From assembly GCA_050014755.1 (NCBI GenBank), contig JBEKCS010000003.1:30549-94548 (forward strand): DNA of 64,000 nucleotides, given 5' to 3'. Every line of letters starts with the position of its first letter. The stretch's first letter is position 1. This document shows positions 17,324 through 25,969 of the stretch, piece by piece. Source of the DNA: Bog-756 sp050014755 (GTDB lineage Bacteria; Actinomycetota; Acidimicrobiia; Acidimicrobiales; RAAP-2). Below the pieces are notes generated by a model. That model made no database searches. It had not been told where the DNA came from and was given only the letters and a program-made list of their open reading frames with translations. The translations under genes and the position numbers were made by a program.

Positions 17324-17632
17324 GTGATCTTCATCGTCGTCAAGCAGAAGGTGCGAGCCAAGTACGCCGACGACTGGGTGAACCTGGTTGCGGACTTCAC
17401 CGCCGCCACCCGTGCGGAGCCCGGGAACATCTGCTTCGAGTGGTCCCGGAGCGTCGACGACCCCACGGTCTACGTCCTGGTCGAGGCGTTCACCGACGCG
17501 GCAGCCGGCGAGGCCCACGTCCAGTCGGAGCACTTCAAGACGGCCAGCGCCCAGCTCGCCAACTGGCTCGCCGCCGTCCCGGAGATCGTCCATGTGGAGG
17601 CCCCGGGCGACGGGTTCGCCCCGATGACCTGA
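17324..17632 (+). CDS. ABM-domain (antibiotic biosynthesis monooxygenase-like) protein
   Basis: A 102-residue single-domain dimeric alpha+beta barrel protein. Typical family features are the opening strand FIVVKQKVRAKYADDW, then TRAEPGNICFEWSRSVDDPTVYVLVEAFTD, and the helix AHVQSEHFKTASAQL. Members act as cofactor-free monooxygenases or unexplained accessory proteins. The start is GTG 17324 behind GGAAGGA. The gene stands alone on the plus strand and converges with the CMD-family gene. A half-match to the CYGGTCGGTACA operator upstream suggests it may belong to the same regulon. Confidence 0.88.
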   Translation: MIFIVVKQKVRAKYADDWVNLVADFTAATRAEPGNICFEWSRSVDDPTVYVLVEAFTDAAAGEAHVQSEHFKTASAQLANWLAAVPEIVHVEAPGDGFAPMT

Positions 17633-17671
17633 CCTCGGCGCCCCCGATACCGGGACGGTCGGCGGCCCGGA

Positions 17672-18250
17672 TCAGGTCCGGTCCCGAAGGTCGTCGTCGA
17701 GTTCGACGTCGAAGGTGCGGAACGCCATGGCCAACAGGTCGTAGGCACCGACGGTGAAGACGACGTCCATGAGCTGCTGGACGTCGAGCTCGTCGGCCAG
17801 GGTGGCCCAGGTGCCGTCCGAGAGGCGGGCGTCCCGGACCAGCTCGTCGGCCGCGGCCAACAGGGCGGCTTCGAACGTCGACCAATTCCCGTCCCCGGGC
17901 CCCGACCGGACGTGCTCGAGCTCGGCCCCGCTGATCCCCGCGTCTGCGGCCAGCACTGCGTGCTGCGCCCACTCGTAGGCCGCGTCGCGCAGCACGGCGA
18001 CCCGCAGGATGAGCAGCTCGCGCTGGCGGGGTGTGATCGTCGACGCGAACAGCACGTGGCCGTTGAAGTGGTGATAGGCGGTGGTCAGCTCCGGATGGTG
18101 GGCGAGCATCCCGAGGGCGTTGAGGCCCTTCGGCCGCGACGGGTCACGGGACGGGAACGGGTACCGGGGGTTGGGGGGTCGCAGCGCGGCGATGGCGTCG
18201 GACATCCCCGGCGGCCACTCGTCGGGCGGGAGCGGATCGACCCGGCCCAT
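17672..18250 (-). CDS. carboxymuconolactone decarboxylase (CMD/AhpD) family protein
   Basis: A 192-residue all-helical CMD-fold protein. The core reads TITPRQRELLILRVAVLRDAAYEWAQHAVLAADAGIS, the family's central helices including the WxxH segment. The AhpD CxxC is absent, so peroxidase-linked disulfide chemistry is unlikely. It could be a lactone or decarboxylase-like enzyme. The start lies one base from the SDR stop upstream, making it the last gene of a minus-strand operon (Rieske, NTF2-like, TauD-like, SDR, CMD). Function is inferred from family only. Confidence 0.88.
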   Translation of the reverse strand: MGRVDPLPPDEWPPGMSDAIAALRPPNPRYPFPSRDPSRPKGLNALGMLAHHPELTTAYHHFNGHVLFASTITPRQRELLILRVAVLRDAAYEWAQHAVLAADAGISGAELEHVRSGPGDGNWSTFEAALLAAADELVRDARLSDGTWATLADELDVQQLMDVVFTVGAYDLLAMAFRTFDVELDDDLRDRT

Positions 18251-18251
18251 G

Positions 18252-19037
18252 TCAGGTGTTGCGACCGCCGTTGACGCCGATCACCTGGCCGGTCACGTAC
18301 GACGCCTCGTCGGTGACCAGGAAGGCGGTGGCTGCGGCGATGTCCTCCGGGCGGCCGATCCGCCGTACCGGAGTCCGTTGTTCGTGCTCCTCGACCGGTC
18401 CCCCGAGACGGCCCCGTGCCTCGTTGGCCCGCAGCATCGGCGTGTCGATGAATCCGGGAGGGATGGTGTTGACGGTGATCCCCTTGGGCCCGAACTCGAG
18501 CGCCAGGGACTTGGTGAGCCCGATGACGGCGGCCTTCGACGACACGTACGCGGCCATGTAGGGCTGGCCGCCCTGAGCACTCGACGAGGAGATGTTGACG
18601 ATGCGGCCCCACCCGGCCTCGAGCATGTGGGGGATCACCACCTGGCAGCAGTGGAAGGTGCCGGTGAGGTTCACCGAGTGCACCCGCTGCCACGTCTCGA
18701 GGTCGATCTTGAGGAACGGGCCGAACTGCTCCAACCCGGCGTTGTTGACCAGGATCGTGGGGGCACCCAGGTTCTGCGCCACGTGGTCGACGGCCACCTC
18801 CACCCCGGCCCGGTCGGTGACGTCGGCCTCGACGCCTATGGCCGTACCGCCTCCGGCGACGATGGTGGCTGCGGCCCCGTCCGCCGATGCCCCATCACGG
18901 TCGAGCACGGCGACGGCCGCCCCGTCGGCGGCCAGTCGGGCGCCGATGGCCAGACCGATGCCCGATCCGCCGCCCGTGACGACGGCGACCTTCCCCCGCA
19001 GATCTCTCGCTCCGGGGGCGGCGCCGGTGTCACTCAC
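18252..19037 (-). CDS. SDR family oxidoreductase
   Basis: A 261-residue classical SDR. The cofactor motif is VVTGGGSGIGLAIG, NNAG is present in ILVNNAGLEQFG, and the active site has ISSSSAQGG with YVSSK (YxxxK). The C-terminal VTGQVIGVNGG is typical of FabG-like hydroxyacyl or cyclic alcohol dehydrogenases. The start is GTG 19037, overlapping the TauD-like stop (GTGA), so it is translationally coupled. It probably oxidises a hydroxyl introduced by one of the oxygenases of the operon. Confidence 0.92.
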   Translation of the reverse strand: MSDTGAAPGARDLRGKVAVVTGGGSGIGLAIGARLAADGAAVAVLDRDGASADGAAATIVAGGGTAIGVEADVTDRAGVEVAVDHVAQNLGAPTILVNNAGLEQFGPFLKIDLETWQRVHSVNLTGTFHCCQVVIPHMLEAGWGRIVNISSSSAQGGQPYMAAYVSSKAAVIGLTKSLALEFGPKGITVNTIPPGFIDTPMLRANEARGRLGGPVEEHEQRTPVRRIGRPEDIAAATAFLVTDEASYVTGQVIGVNGGRNT

Positions 19038-19864
19038 TGGATCGGCTCGTCGCCGGCAAAGGTCGTCCGGTGCATGTCCCGGGGGGAGTCCGGGTCGTAG
19101 GGCAGGGCGCGGTGGAGCACGCCACGGTTGTCCCAGACCACGACGTCACCGATCCGCCACTCGTGCCGGTAGACGCGCTCGGCGGTGGTGGCACGGGCGA
19201 GGAGGTCGTCGAGGAGGGCCCGACTCTCGTCGGGGTCCATGCCGACCACGTAGTCGGCGGTGGCCCCGAGCACCAGCGACTTGCGGCCCGAGCGGTGGGT
19301 CCACACGAGCGGGTGCTCCTTGGGCGGTCGCTGCCGCATCATCTCGAGGGCCTCGGGCGAGGGATTCGGGTTCTGCAGGCGCTGGGACGCCTCGATGGTG
19401 TGGACGACCCGGATCGACTCGCAGCGCGCCTTCTCGTCGTCGGTCAGGCCCTCGTAGGCCTGGTACGAGCTGGCGAACTCGGTCTCGCCGCCCGAGTCGG
19501 CCACGGCGTGGGCGCTGAGCATGGTGGCCATGATGGGGACGTCGTCGGTGCACCCGTCGATGTGCCAGTCGAAGGTGCCCTTCAGGTACGCCGCTGCCGG
19601 GTTCTTGTCCGGGTTGAGCGTGACCAGGAAGATCTCGGGGTTCTCCCCCCGACCCAGCTTCTCCACCGTGCCGAGCTTGCGGCTGAACGCCACCTGGGCA
19701 TCGTCGTCGAGGTTCAGGTCGCGGAAGACGAGCGCCCCGTACGCCTCCAGGGCCTCGAGCGTCGCCTCCGGCAGGGCATCGTCGTGCACCAACTGGTCAC
19801 GGTCGACGCCCTCCACCAGTGCGCCCACCGTCGATGTCAACTTCTCGGTCTTGAGCACGGTCAC
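19034..19864 (-). CDS. TauD/TfdA family 2-oxoglutarate-dependent dioxygenase
   Basis: Non-heme Fe(II) enzyme that hydroxylates its substrate with 2-oxoglutarate and O2, 276 residues. The iron ligands are visible: His101 and Asp103 in DWHIDG, and the distal His about 251 in WDNRGVLHRA. An Arg for 2-oxoglutarate follows in the C-terminal RDMHRTTF segment. TauD, TfdA and related carnitine or steroid-acting members share this plan, so the substrate cannot be assigned. A 103-base gap separates it from the NTF2-like gene upstream, so it may be read from the Rieske promoter or from its own. Confidence 0.92.
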   Translation of the reverse strand: MTVLKTEKLTSTVGALVEGVDRDQLVHDDALPEATLEALEAYGALVFRDLNLDDDAQVAFSRKLGTVEKLGRGENPEIFLVTLNPDKNPAAAYLKGTFDWHIDGCTDDVPIMATMLSAHAVADSGGETEFASSYQAYEGLTDDEKARCESIRVVHTIEASQRLQNPNPSPEALEMMRQRPPKEHPLVWTHRSGRKSLVLGATADYVVGMDPDESRALLDDLLARATTAERVYRHEWRIGDVVVWDNRGVLHRALPYDPDSPRDMHRTTFAGDEPIQ

Positions 19865-19967
19865 TCGGGATCCCCCTTGGTCGTCGGGTGTGCTTCGTCT
19901 GATACGGGTACTCTACTGAGGTGTGAACGCCGTTTCCGCACACACCCCGGGAGGACCGGAGGCGAGG

Positions 19968-20357
19968 TCAGTCGATGAACTCCGCCGTGCGACGGTGGAA
20001 CCGCCACGTCCCGTCGGCGTGATGGAGGACGTCGTGGTACCGGCCCACCAGCTGTACCGCCCATCCGTCCCTGCCCTTCAGGAGGAAGAGGACGTCGCTG
20101 CTGGCCCGGGCCTCCTCGTCGCTCCAGTCGGTCACGTGGGTGTTGACCACGACGTGGCGCTGGGGCCGTTTCGGCGCCCACTGGGCGAACGCCTGCCGGA
20201 GGGCGTCGTGGCCCTCGTGGGTCCCGAGGCCCGGGATCTCACAGGTGCCGTCCGGGCAGAAGGTGGCGACGACGGCGTCGGTCCGGCCGTCGTCCAGCGC
20301 CTGTGCGTAGGCGGCCAGGGTGGCCCGGACGCCTTCTGCGGCATCGGCGTAGTTCAT
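19968..20357 (-). CDS. SnoaL/NTF2-like protein
   Basis: A 129-residue cone-shaped NTF2-fold protein: helix AEGVRATLAAYAQALDDGRTDAVVATF, strands CEIPG, then HVVVNTHVTDW and the terminal WRFHRRTAEFID. Members are isomerases, hydratases, or small partner subunits of ring-hydroxylating dioxygenases. It starts 33 bases downstream of the Rieske alpha-subunit gene, so it may take the place of a beta subunit, although true RO beta subunits are longer (about 160-180). Confidence 0.85.
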   Translation of the reverse strand: MNYADAAEGVRATLAAYAQALDDGRTDAVVATFCPDGTCEIPGLGTHEGHDALRQAFAQWAPKRPQRHVVVNTHVTDWSDEEARASSDVLFLLKGRDGWAVQLVGRYHDVLHHADGTWRFHRRTAEFID

Positions 20358-20390
20358 CGTCGGTCTCGTCTCCGGTCTCGGTCGACGCGC

Positions 20391-21752
20391 TCAGAGGCCG
20401 AGGTCGACGACCGGCCGCTCGAGCGGGTTGAGGTTGATCTGGTGCAGGGCGGAAAGCAGTCGCTCGTAGGGGAGGCCGCCGAGGAAGCCGTCGACGGTCC
20501 GCTCGAAGTTGGCGACGCCGCCTTCGATCCCCTCGGAGAGCCGCATGTACTCGAAACTCGTGGCGTGGAGCCCCCGCTGCTGGCGTGGGAGGTTCGAGAA
20601 GTCCTGGATGGGGATCGGAGGCACCCGCGGATCGTCGTGGACCCACGGCTCGGGCGGAGTGGGCTTCTCCCCCATGCTCCCTTCGGGAAACCGGGTGAGC
20701 GACCAGATCTCCATCAGCGTCTCCTCCGGTCCGAGCGGGCGGAACCGGTACGACGAGGCGCTGGAGTACATGGGCAGCACGAAGAAGTGGGGGAAGCAGT
20801 AACCCATGGGCTCGTTGAGGCCGGCCTCCTCGAGCTCGTTGAGGTCGGGGATGTCGCATCCCCTCGCGCGATGCCACTCCACGACGGCGTCGTTGAGCGT
20901 GCGCTGCCAGGTGGCCAGGGCCAGGACGGGGTCCGCGGGGAGCTCGATGTCGCGGAGGCCCTCGGCGACGGCCACGTCGTTGGCGTGGACCATGCCGGCC
21001 ATGCCGTCGCTCATCGTGCGCAGGTAGTGGATCTCCGAGTCGACGAAGGTGCGCGGGTCGAACGCGGTCGGGTCGCGCGGCGGGTACCTCCCGGGGATGA
21101 CCAGCTGCGGATGCGTCTCGATGACGTGGTACTGCTCGAGGAATGCCTCCTCGGCCAGCTTCCAGTTGACGGGGAGGCGGAACGAGTACCACCACTCGGC
21201 CCGGAACGACTCCATCTTCCAGGCGTCGAGGGTGGTGGCGAAGGGCTCGATGCACTGACGCAGCGGCGGCGCGTCGTCATCGAGGTTGATCCACGCGCAT
21301 CCTCCCCACACCTCGCAGCGCACCGGGGTGAGGTCGATGTCGCCGGGCTGCAGATTGTGCTCGGCGAACGTCCGGGCCTTCGAGACGAAGGTGTTGGTGC
21401 CGTCCGGGGCGTAGCACCAGCCGTGGAATGGACACACGAACCCGTTGTCACAGGTACCGCGACCCTCTGCCACCCGCACGCCGCGGTGGCGACAGACGTT
21501 CTGCAGCGCCCGGGCGCCGTCCTCGGTCCGGATCACCAGGATCGACTGGTCGAGGATCTGGTACTCGGTGAAGTCGTCGGGCTGCGGGATCTCCTCGAGC
21601 CGGCACGCCATCTGCCAGGTGCGGGACCAGAGCAGGTCGACCTCCTGCTGGAAGAAGCCCGGATCGTAGTAGCGCTCCTTGGGGATCCGGTCCGGGAGCT
21701 CCACCGCGAACGGCACGGGAACGGTCGAACGCCTCTGATCCGTCATCGCCAT
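20391..21752 (-). CDS. Rieske aromatic-ring-hydroxylating-type oxygenase, alpha subunit
   Basis: The terminal oxygenase component of a Rieske non-heme iron system, 453 residues. The Rieske cluster ligands are C87, H89, C107 and H110 (CRHRG and CPFHGW). The mononuclear iron segment is NWKLAEEAFLEQYHVIETHPQ with H209 and H214; the bridging acid is Glu206 where classical enzymes have Asp. No ferredoxin or reductase component is adjacent. The start ATG 21752 lies 38 bases from a CYGGTCGGTACA-type operator shared with the divergent Baeyer-Villiger gene, implying joint control. Substrate unknown; aromatic, steroid or terpenoid substrates are all possible. Confidence 0.93.
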   Translation of the reverse strand: MAMTDQRRSTVPVPFAVELPDRIPKERYYDPGFFQQEVDLLWSRTWQMACRLEEIPQPDDFTEYQILDQSILVIRTEDGARALQNVCRHRGVRVAEGRGTCDNGFVCPFHGWCYAPDGTNTFVSKARTFAEHNLQPGDIDLTPVRCEVWGGCAWINLDDDAPPLRQCIEPFATTLDAWKMESFRAEWWYSFRLPVNWKLAEEAFLEQYHVIETHPQLVIPGRYPPRDPTAFDPRTFVDSEIHYLRTMSDGMAGMVHANDVAVAEGLRDIELPADPVLALATWQRTLNDAVVEWHRARGCDIPDLNELEEAGLNEPMGYCFPHFFVLPMYSSASSYRFRPLGPEETLMEIWSLTRFPEGSMGEKPTPPEPWVHDDPRVPPIPIQDFSNLPRQQRGLHATSFEYMRLSEGIEGGVANFERTVDGFLGGLPYERLLSALHQINLNPLERPVVDLGL

Positions 21753-21789
21753 GTCGCAACTTCCCTTTCCGATCGTGCCGCGCCGTATA

Positions 21790-21805
21790 CTAACCGGTCG
21801 GTACA
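21790..21805. promoter_or_regulatory. shared operator, site A (Rieske / BVMO)
   Basis: CTAACCGGTCGGTACA lies in the 123-base divergent intergenic region. It matches the 16-base site TGTACTGGTCGGTACA at 36781 in 12 positions, including the whole right arm. It is 38 bases from the Rieske start and 71 from the monooxygenase start. Confidence 0.6.
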
Positions 21806-21875
21806 GACCGAGATTGCGCTCGTGGCGGTGCCTGAGCCTCCGATGACACAGTGACTGGATGGACGCGGCCCCACC

Positions 21876-23531
21876 ATGACTGACCTCGAACCCACTCCTG
21901 ACGGCGACCCGCGCCCGCTCGATGCGGACGTCCTGATCGTCGGCGCCGGCGTGACCGGCATCTACCAGCTGTACCTGGCCCGCGAGGCCGGGTTCTCCGC
22001 ACTGGTGCTCGAAGCCGGAGGCGGCGTGGGCGGGACCTGGTACTGGAACCGCTATCCCGGATGCCGGTTCGATTCGGAGAGCTACACCTACGCCTACCTG
22101 TTCTCGAGGGAGCTCTTCGACGAGTGGGAGTGGAGGGAGCAGTTCGCCGAGCAGCCCGAGACCGAGCGCTATCTCAACCACGTCGTCGACCGGTTCGACC
22201 TGCGCCGCCTCATGCGCTTCGACACCCGGGTCACCTCGGCCACCTACGACGAGCCCTCGGGCACCTGGACGGTGGTGACCGACGACGGCTCCGAGTACCG
22301 GTCCCGCTACCTGGTGGCCGCCACCGGTGTGCTCTCGGTCCCCTTCTACCCGGACGTCCCGGGCCGCGAAGAGTTCGCCGGCGAGTCGTACCACACGGGG
22401 CTGTGGCCGCTCTCCCCGGTCGACTTCGCCGGCAAGCGGGTCGCGGTGATCGGAACCGGCTCGAGCGGCGTGCAGATCGCCCCGGTGATCGCCGACGAGG
22501 TCGCCTCGTTGACCGTGTTCCAGCGCACCGCCGGCTGGTGCACCCCGCTGAACAACGCCCCCATCACCCCCGAGGAGAACGAGCAGCTCCGGGCCGGGTT
22601 CGAGGAGATGCGCGAGGTGCTGAACACCTCCGTTGCCGGGTTCCTCCACCCGGCCAACGAGCGCTCGGCCTTCGACGACTCGGACGAGGAACGCCAGGCC
22701 TTCTTCGAGACCATGTGGCGGAGCCCGGGCTTTTCGAAGCTGTCCAGCAACTACGCCGACGTGCTGTTCGACGAGACGGCAAACGCCGAGTGGTGCGAGT
22801 TCATCGCCCGCAAGGTCCGCGGCATCGTCGAGGACCCCGGGGTGGCGGACAGGCTCATACCGAAGGACCACGGCTACGGCGAAAAGCGGCCCCCGTTCGT
22901 GACCGGCTACTACGAGATGTACAACGACCCGAAGGTCACTCTGGTCGACCTTCGCCTGACGCCGATGGTGCGGGTCACCGAGCACGGCATCGAGACGACC
23001 GAGGGCGAGCAGGAGTTCGACATCATCGTGTGGGCCACCGGGTTCGACTTCGGCACCGGCGCCCTCCTGCGCATGGGCATCCGCGGGAAGGGCGGCCTGG
23101 CCCTGGAGGACCACTGGGCGGACGGCCCGACGACGTTCCTCGGCGTGCAGACGACCGGTTTCCCCAACTTCTTCTTCCCCGGAGGCCCGCACGCCGCCGC
23201 CGGCAACAACCCGCGCTACAACGGCGACCAGGTCGAGTTCATCACCGACGCCCTCACCTTCGTCCGAGACCACGGCTTCGACACCATCGAGGTGGGGCCG
23301 GAGGCCGAGGCGGCGTGGACGGCCATGGTCGACCGGGGCGCCGAGCACGCCTCCTTCGGCGAGGCCAGCTACTTCTTCGGCACCAACATCCCGGGCAAGC
23401 CGGTCAAGTACCTCCTGAACTCGGGCGGGCGGCCCAAGCTCTTCAAGGAGATCGCCAAGGTCGTCGACAGCGACTACGCGGCCTTCCGGCTGGGCCGGGC
23501 GTCAGACGGTGGCGACCGGCGTCAGGGGTGA
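21876..23531 (+). CDS. Baeyer-Villiger-type flavin monooxygenase
   Basis: FAD- and NADPH-dependent monooxygenase that inserts oxygen next to a ketone, giving an ester or lactone, 551 residues. The FAD motif is VGAGVTGIYQLY and the family segment GGVGGTWYWNRYPG follows. The BVMO fingerprint FxGxxxHxxxWP is exact (FAGESYHTGLWP, about residue 165). The NADPH motif is VIGTGSSGVQ. The closest resemblance is to cyclohexanone- and steroid-type BVMOs. Its 3' end overlaps the convergent cyclase gene by 30 bases. With the hydrolases and cyclase nearby, ring-ketone breakdown is a reasonable reading. Confidence 0.95.
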   Translation: MTDLEPTPDGDPRPLDADVLIVGAGVTGIYQLYLAREAGFSALVLEAGGGVGGTWYWNRYPGCRFDSESYTYAYLFSRELFDEWEWREQFAEQPETERYLNHVVDRFDLRRLMRFDTRVTSATYDEPSGTWTVVTDDGSEYRSRYLVAATGVLSVPFYPDVPGREEFAGESYHTGLWPLSPVDFAGKRVAVIGTGSSGVQIAPVIADEVASLTVFQRTAGWCTPLNNAPITPEENEQLRAGFEEMREVLNTSVAGFLHPANERSAFDDSDEERQAFFETMWRSPGFSKLSSNYADVLFDETANAEWCEFIARKVRGIVEDPGVADRLIPKDHGYGEKRPPFVTGYYEMYNDPKVTLVDLRLTPMVRVTEHGIETTEGEQEFDIIVWATGFDFGTGALLRMGIRGKGGLALEDHWADGPTTFLGVQTTGFPNFFFPGGPHAAAGNNPRYNGDQVEFITDALTFVRDHGFDTIEVGPEAEAAWTAMVDRGAEHASFGEASYFFGTNIPGKPVKYLLNSGGRPKLFKEIAKVVDSDYAAFRLGRASDGGDRRQG

Positions 23532-24560
23532 GCCCACGATCCCGGGCATCCGGAGCGGCGGCGCGGTGAGCAGGAACCGGCTGCGACCGTGCTCGCGCAG
23601 CCAGGCCGCCAGTTCGTGCAGGTACCACATCTCCCCCAGCGGGACGCCCAGCTTGAAGAGGCAGAGGTTGTGGATGGGGAGGAACGAGTGCCGACCCTCC
23701 ACGCGGTCCCGGCCGAGCAGCCCCTCAACCGCGTAGTTGTCGGCCACCAGCGCCGAGATCTGCGACTCGGTGATCCACTCCAGCAGCGATTCGTCCCGCG
23801 CGTCGAGGTAGCTGCACAGGGTGAAGATCTTCGTGGGGTCCGGGTTGCGCTCGTACTCGAGGATCCGGGTGGCGAAGCCGGTGTGCAGCAGGAGCATGTC
23901 CCCGGGCTCCACGACGACGTCGTCCTCGGCCATGATCTCCTCGAGCAGGGCCCGGTCCACCGCCCGCCACTCGTCGCCGAGGTGGGCGGCCAGGTCGACG
24001 AGGACGCCCCGACCCTGCACGCCGTGGTACGCCATGTGCTCCAGGCCCAGGTGGTGGGCGAAGCAGCGGTGGGAGCCGCCGTCACCGGCCGCGTCGGGAG
24101 CCGGTCCGACCAGGTCGGTGCCGGCCCGGTACCCGTTGTAGTAGACGGCCTCCTCCACCCCGTCCCCGTCGGCGTCGAACTCGGAGCCGACGTGGGCGAG
24201 CGAGTCCCACTGCGTCGAGTACTGCAGCGACAGGGTGACCACGTCGTCCGCCCACACGTCGACGTACTTCGGGTCGCCGAAGTCCGCCATCTCGCTCATG
24301 TGGATGTTGTAGAAGGTGCCGGCGTTGCCGTCCATGTCCTCGGTCGGGGCGAGGACGGGCGGGTACCGCCGCTGATTCAGGGCATTCCCCCCGGGGTAGT
24401 CGAGCGGCAGGCTGAGGCAGAAGGTGATGCCGGCCTCGACCTCGCGGACGCCCTCCAGCACCTTGTCGGGGGTGACCAGGTTGATGCGGCCCAGCTCGTC
24501 GTCGTCGCCCCAGTCGCCCCAGGTCGAGCCGGGTGGGCGCTCCTTCCACCGTTTCGTCAT
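23502..24560 (-). CDS. cyclase family protein (kynurenine-formamidase-like)
   Basis: A 352-residue member of the Mn/Zn-dependent cyclase/formamidase-like hydrolases. The metal-site region reads LQYSTQWDSLAHVGSEF, the variant in which the usual HxGTHxD is replaced by TQWDSLAHV. The YYNGYRAGT and GRGVLVDLAAH segments are also typical. Such proteins hydrolyse cyclic amides, lactones or 1,3-diketone-like products. It is divergent from the amidohydrolase across operator site B, and its end overlaps the BVMO gene tail-to-tail. It may open the lactone or diketone produced by ring oxidation; this is inference. Confidence 0.9.
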   Translation of the reverse strand: MTKRWKERPPGSTWGDWGDDDELGRINLVTPDKVLEGVREVEAGITFCLSLPLDYPGGNALNQRRYPPVLAPTEDMDGNAGTFYNIHMSEMADFGDPKYVDVWADDVVTLSLQYSTQWDSLAHVGSEFDADGDGVEEAVYYNGYRAGTDLVGPAPDAAGDGGSHRCFAHHLGLEHMAYHGVQGRGVLVDLAAHLGDEWRAVDRALLEEIMAEDDVVVEPGDMLLLHTGFATRILEYERNPDPTKIFTLCSYLDARDESLLEWITESQISALVADNYAVEGLLGRDRVEGRHSFLPIHNLCLFKLGVPLGEMWYLHELAAWLREHGRSRFLLTAPPLRMPGIVGSPLTPVATV

Positions 24561-24616
24561 CGCTCCTGCTCCTTCCGGGCGTTTCGGTCCGCCCCGACCA
24601 TCGGCGCGCGTTGCAC

Positions 24617-24632
24617 TGTACCGACCGGCTGG
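24617..24632. promoter_or_regulatory. shared operator, site B (cyclase / amidohydrolase)
   Basis: TGTACCGACCGGCTGG on the plus strand reads CCAGCCGGTCGGTACA on the minus strand and matches sites A, C and D. It sits 57 bases from the cyclase start and 93 from the amidohydrolase start in their divergent intergenic region. Confidence 0.6.
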
Positions 24633-24724
24633 ATTAGGTTGCGAACGTGGTTCGCGTCAGCCGCGAAGCAGCGTTCCGGGGCCGTCGGACGATCCAGGGC
24701 CCGGTGCAAGGAGGTCAGTCAGCC

Positions 24725-25969
24725 ATGTCACAGAACGAACTGGTGGTATCCGCGGACGGGCACCTGCTCGAACCGACCGACCTGTTCCGAACCCGCCTGC
24801 CCAAGCACCTGCGGGAGCGGGGGGTCTGGGAGGAGGACTTCGAGATCGAGCCGCTCGTCGAAGGCGGCGCCCGTATCTTCCGGCGCCTCCACACGCCCGG
24901 CTACGAGGGCTGGACCATCTCGCGCTACCGCCAGACGGGAGGCCGGATGCCCGAGGGCGATCCCGACACCATCCTCGACGACATGAAGTTCGACGGGGTG
25001 GACATCCAGGTGATGCACCCGAACCTGTCGCTGTTCGGTCTGTACTCGGACGATCACGAGCTCTCGATGGCGCACGCCCGCGTGTACAACGACTACGTCA
25101 TCGAGCGGTTCACGCCGTACTTCTCGCAGATCGTCCCGACCGCGCCTGTCCCGCTGACCGACATCGGCGACGCCGTGGCCGAGATCGAACGGGTCGCCGG
25201 CTCTGGGTTCCGCGCCATCCTCCTGCCGGCCATTCCGCCGAAGCCCTACTACTCCCGGGACTACGACCCGGTGTGGGAGGCCGCGGTGGCCAACGGCGTC
25301 CAGGTCTTCATCCACACCCAGACCGGTGGTGTGAAGGTCAACGACCCGGCGTCGACGACGCTGAAGGTGGTCATGGAGTCGGCCGCGCAGGTCAACCAGC
25401 CGATGACGGAGAAGTCGGCGTCGAAGCGGATGATCACCCAGTGCATCTACTCCACGGTGGTCCCCCAGCAGATCATGTGCGAGCTGATCGGCGGCGGAGT
25501 CCCCGAGCGCTACCCCGAGCTCCACTTCTCGCTGATCGAGTTCAACGCCAACTGGCTTGCCTCCCTGGTCGGCGCCATGGACAAGTGCTGGGTGACCGGG
25601 ATCGGCCAGGACGCCGACTGGTGGCTCGGGTACTGGGACGACGAGCGACCCGCCGACGACCAACCCTCCATGGCCCAGTTGTTCCGGCTCAACGAGAAGT
25701 GGCCCTACCCGCTGAAGCCGAGCGAGTACGTGAAGCGCCAGTTCCACATCTCGTTCCAGGACGACCCGGTGGCCATCGCCTGCCGGCACATCACCGGGCT
25801 GTCGACCATCGTGTGGGGCAACGACTACCCGCACGCCGAAGGCACGTTCCGCGGCAGCCGGGAGCTGATCGCCACCCAGCTCGGCGGCATCCCCGCCGAC
25901 GAGCGGGCCGCCATCGTCGGCGGCACCCTGGCCGGGCTCCTCGGGATGCAGGCTCCGGTGCCGGCCTGA
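24725..25969 (+). CDS. amidohydrolase family (PF04909-type) hydrolase or decarboxylase
   Basis: TIM-barrel metal enzyme, 414 residues. The DxH metal site starts the protein (VSADGHLLEP), and the family C-terminus is WGNDYPHAEGTFRGSR. Related enzymes hydrolyse C-C or C-N bonds, or decarboxylate aromatic acids (ACMSD/LigW type). The start ATG 24725 is supported by an excellent AAGGAGGT at 24708-24715, nine bases away. An SDR follows with a 4-base overlap. Together with the divergent cyclase it is probably controlled by site B. Confidence 0.92.
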   Translation: MSQNELVVSADGHLLEPTDLFRTRLPKHLRERGVWEEDFEIEPLVEGGARIFRRLHTPGYEGWTISRYRQTGGRMPEGDPDTILDDMKFDGVDIQVMHPNLSLFGLYSDDHELSMAHARVYNDYVIERFTPYFSQIVPTAPVPLTDIGDAVAEIERVAGSGFRAILLPAIPPKPYYSRDYDPVWEAAVANGVQVFIHTQTGGVKVNDPASTTLKVVMESAAQVNQPMTEKSASKRMITQCIYSTVVPQQIMCELIGGGVPERYPELHFSLIEFNANWLASLVGAMDKCWVTGIGQDADWWLGYWDDERPADDQPSMAQLFRLNEKWPYPLKPSEYVKRQFHISFQDDPVAIACRHITGLSTIVWGNDYPHAEGTFRGSRELIATQLGGIPADERAAIVGGTLAGLLGMQAPVPA

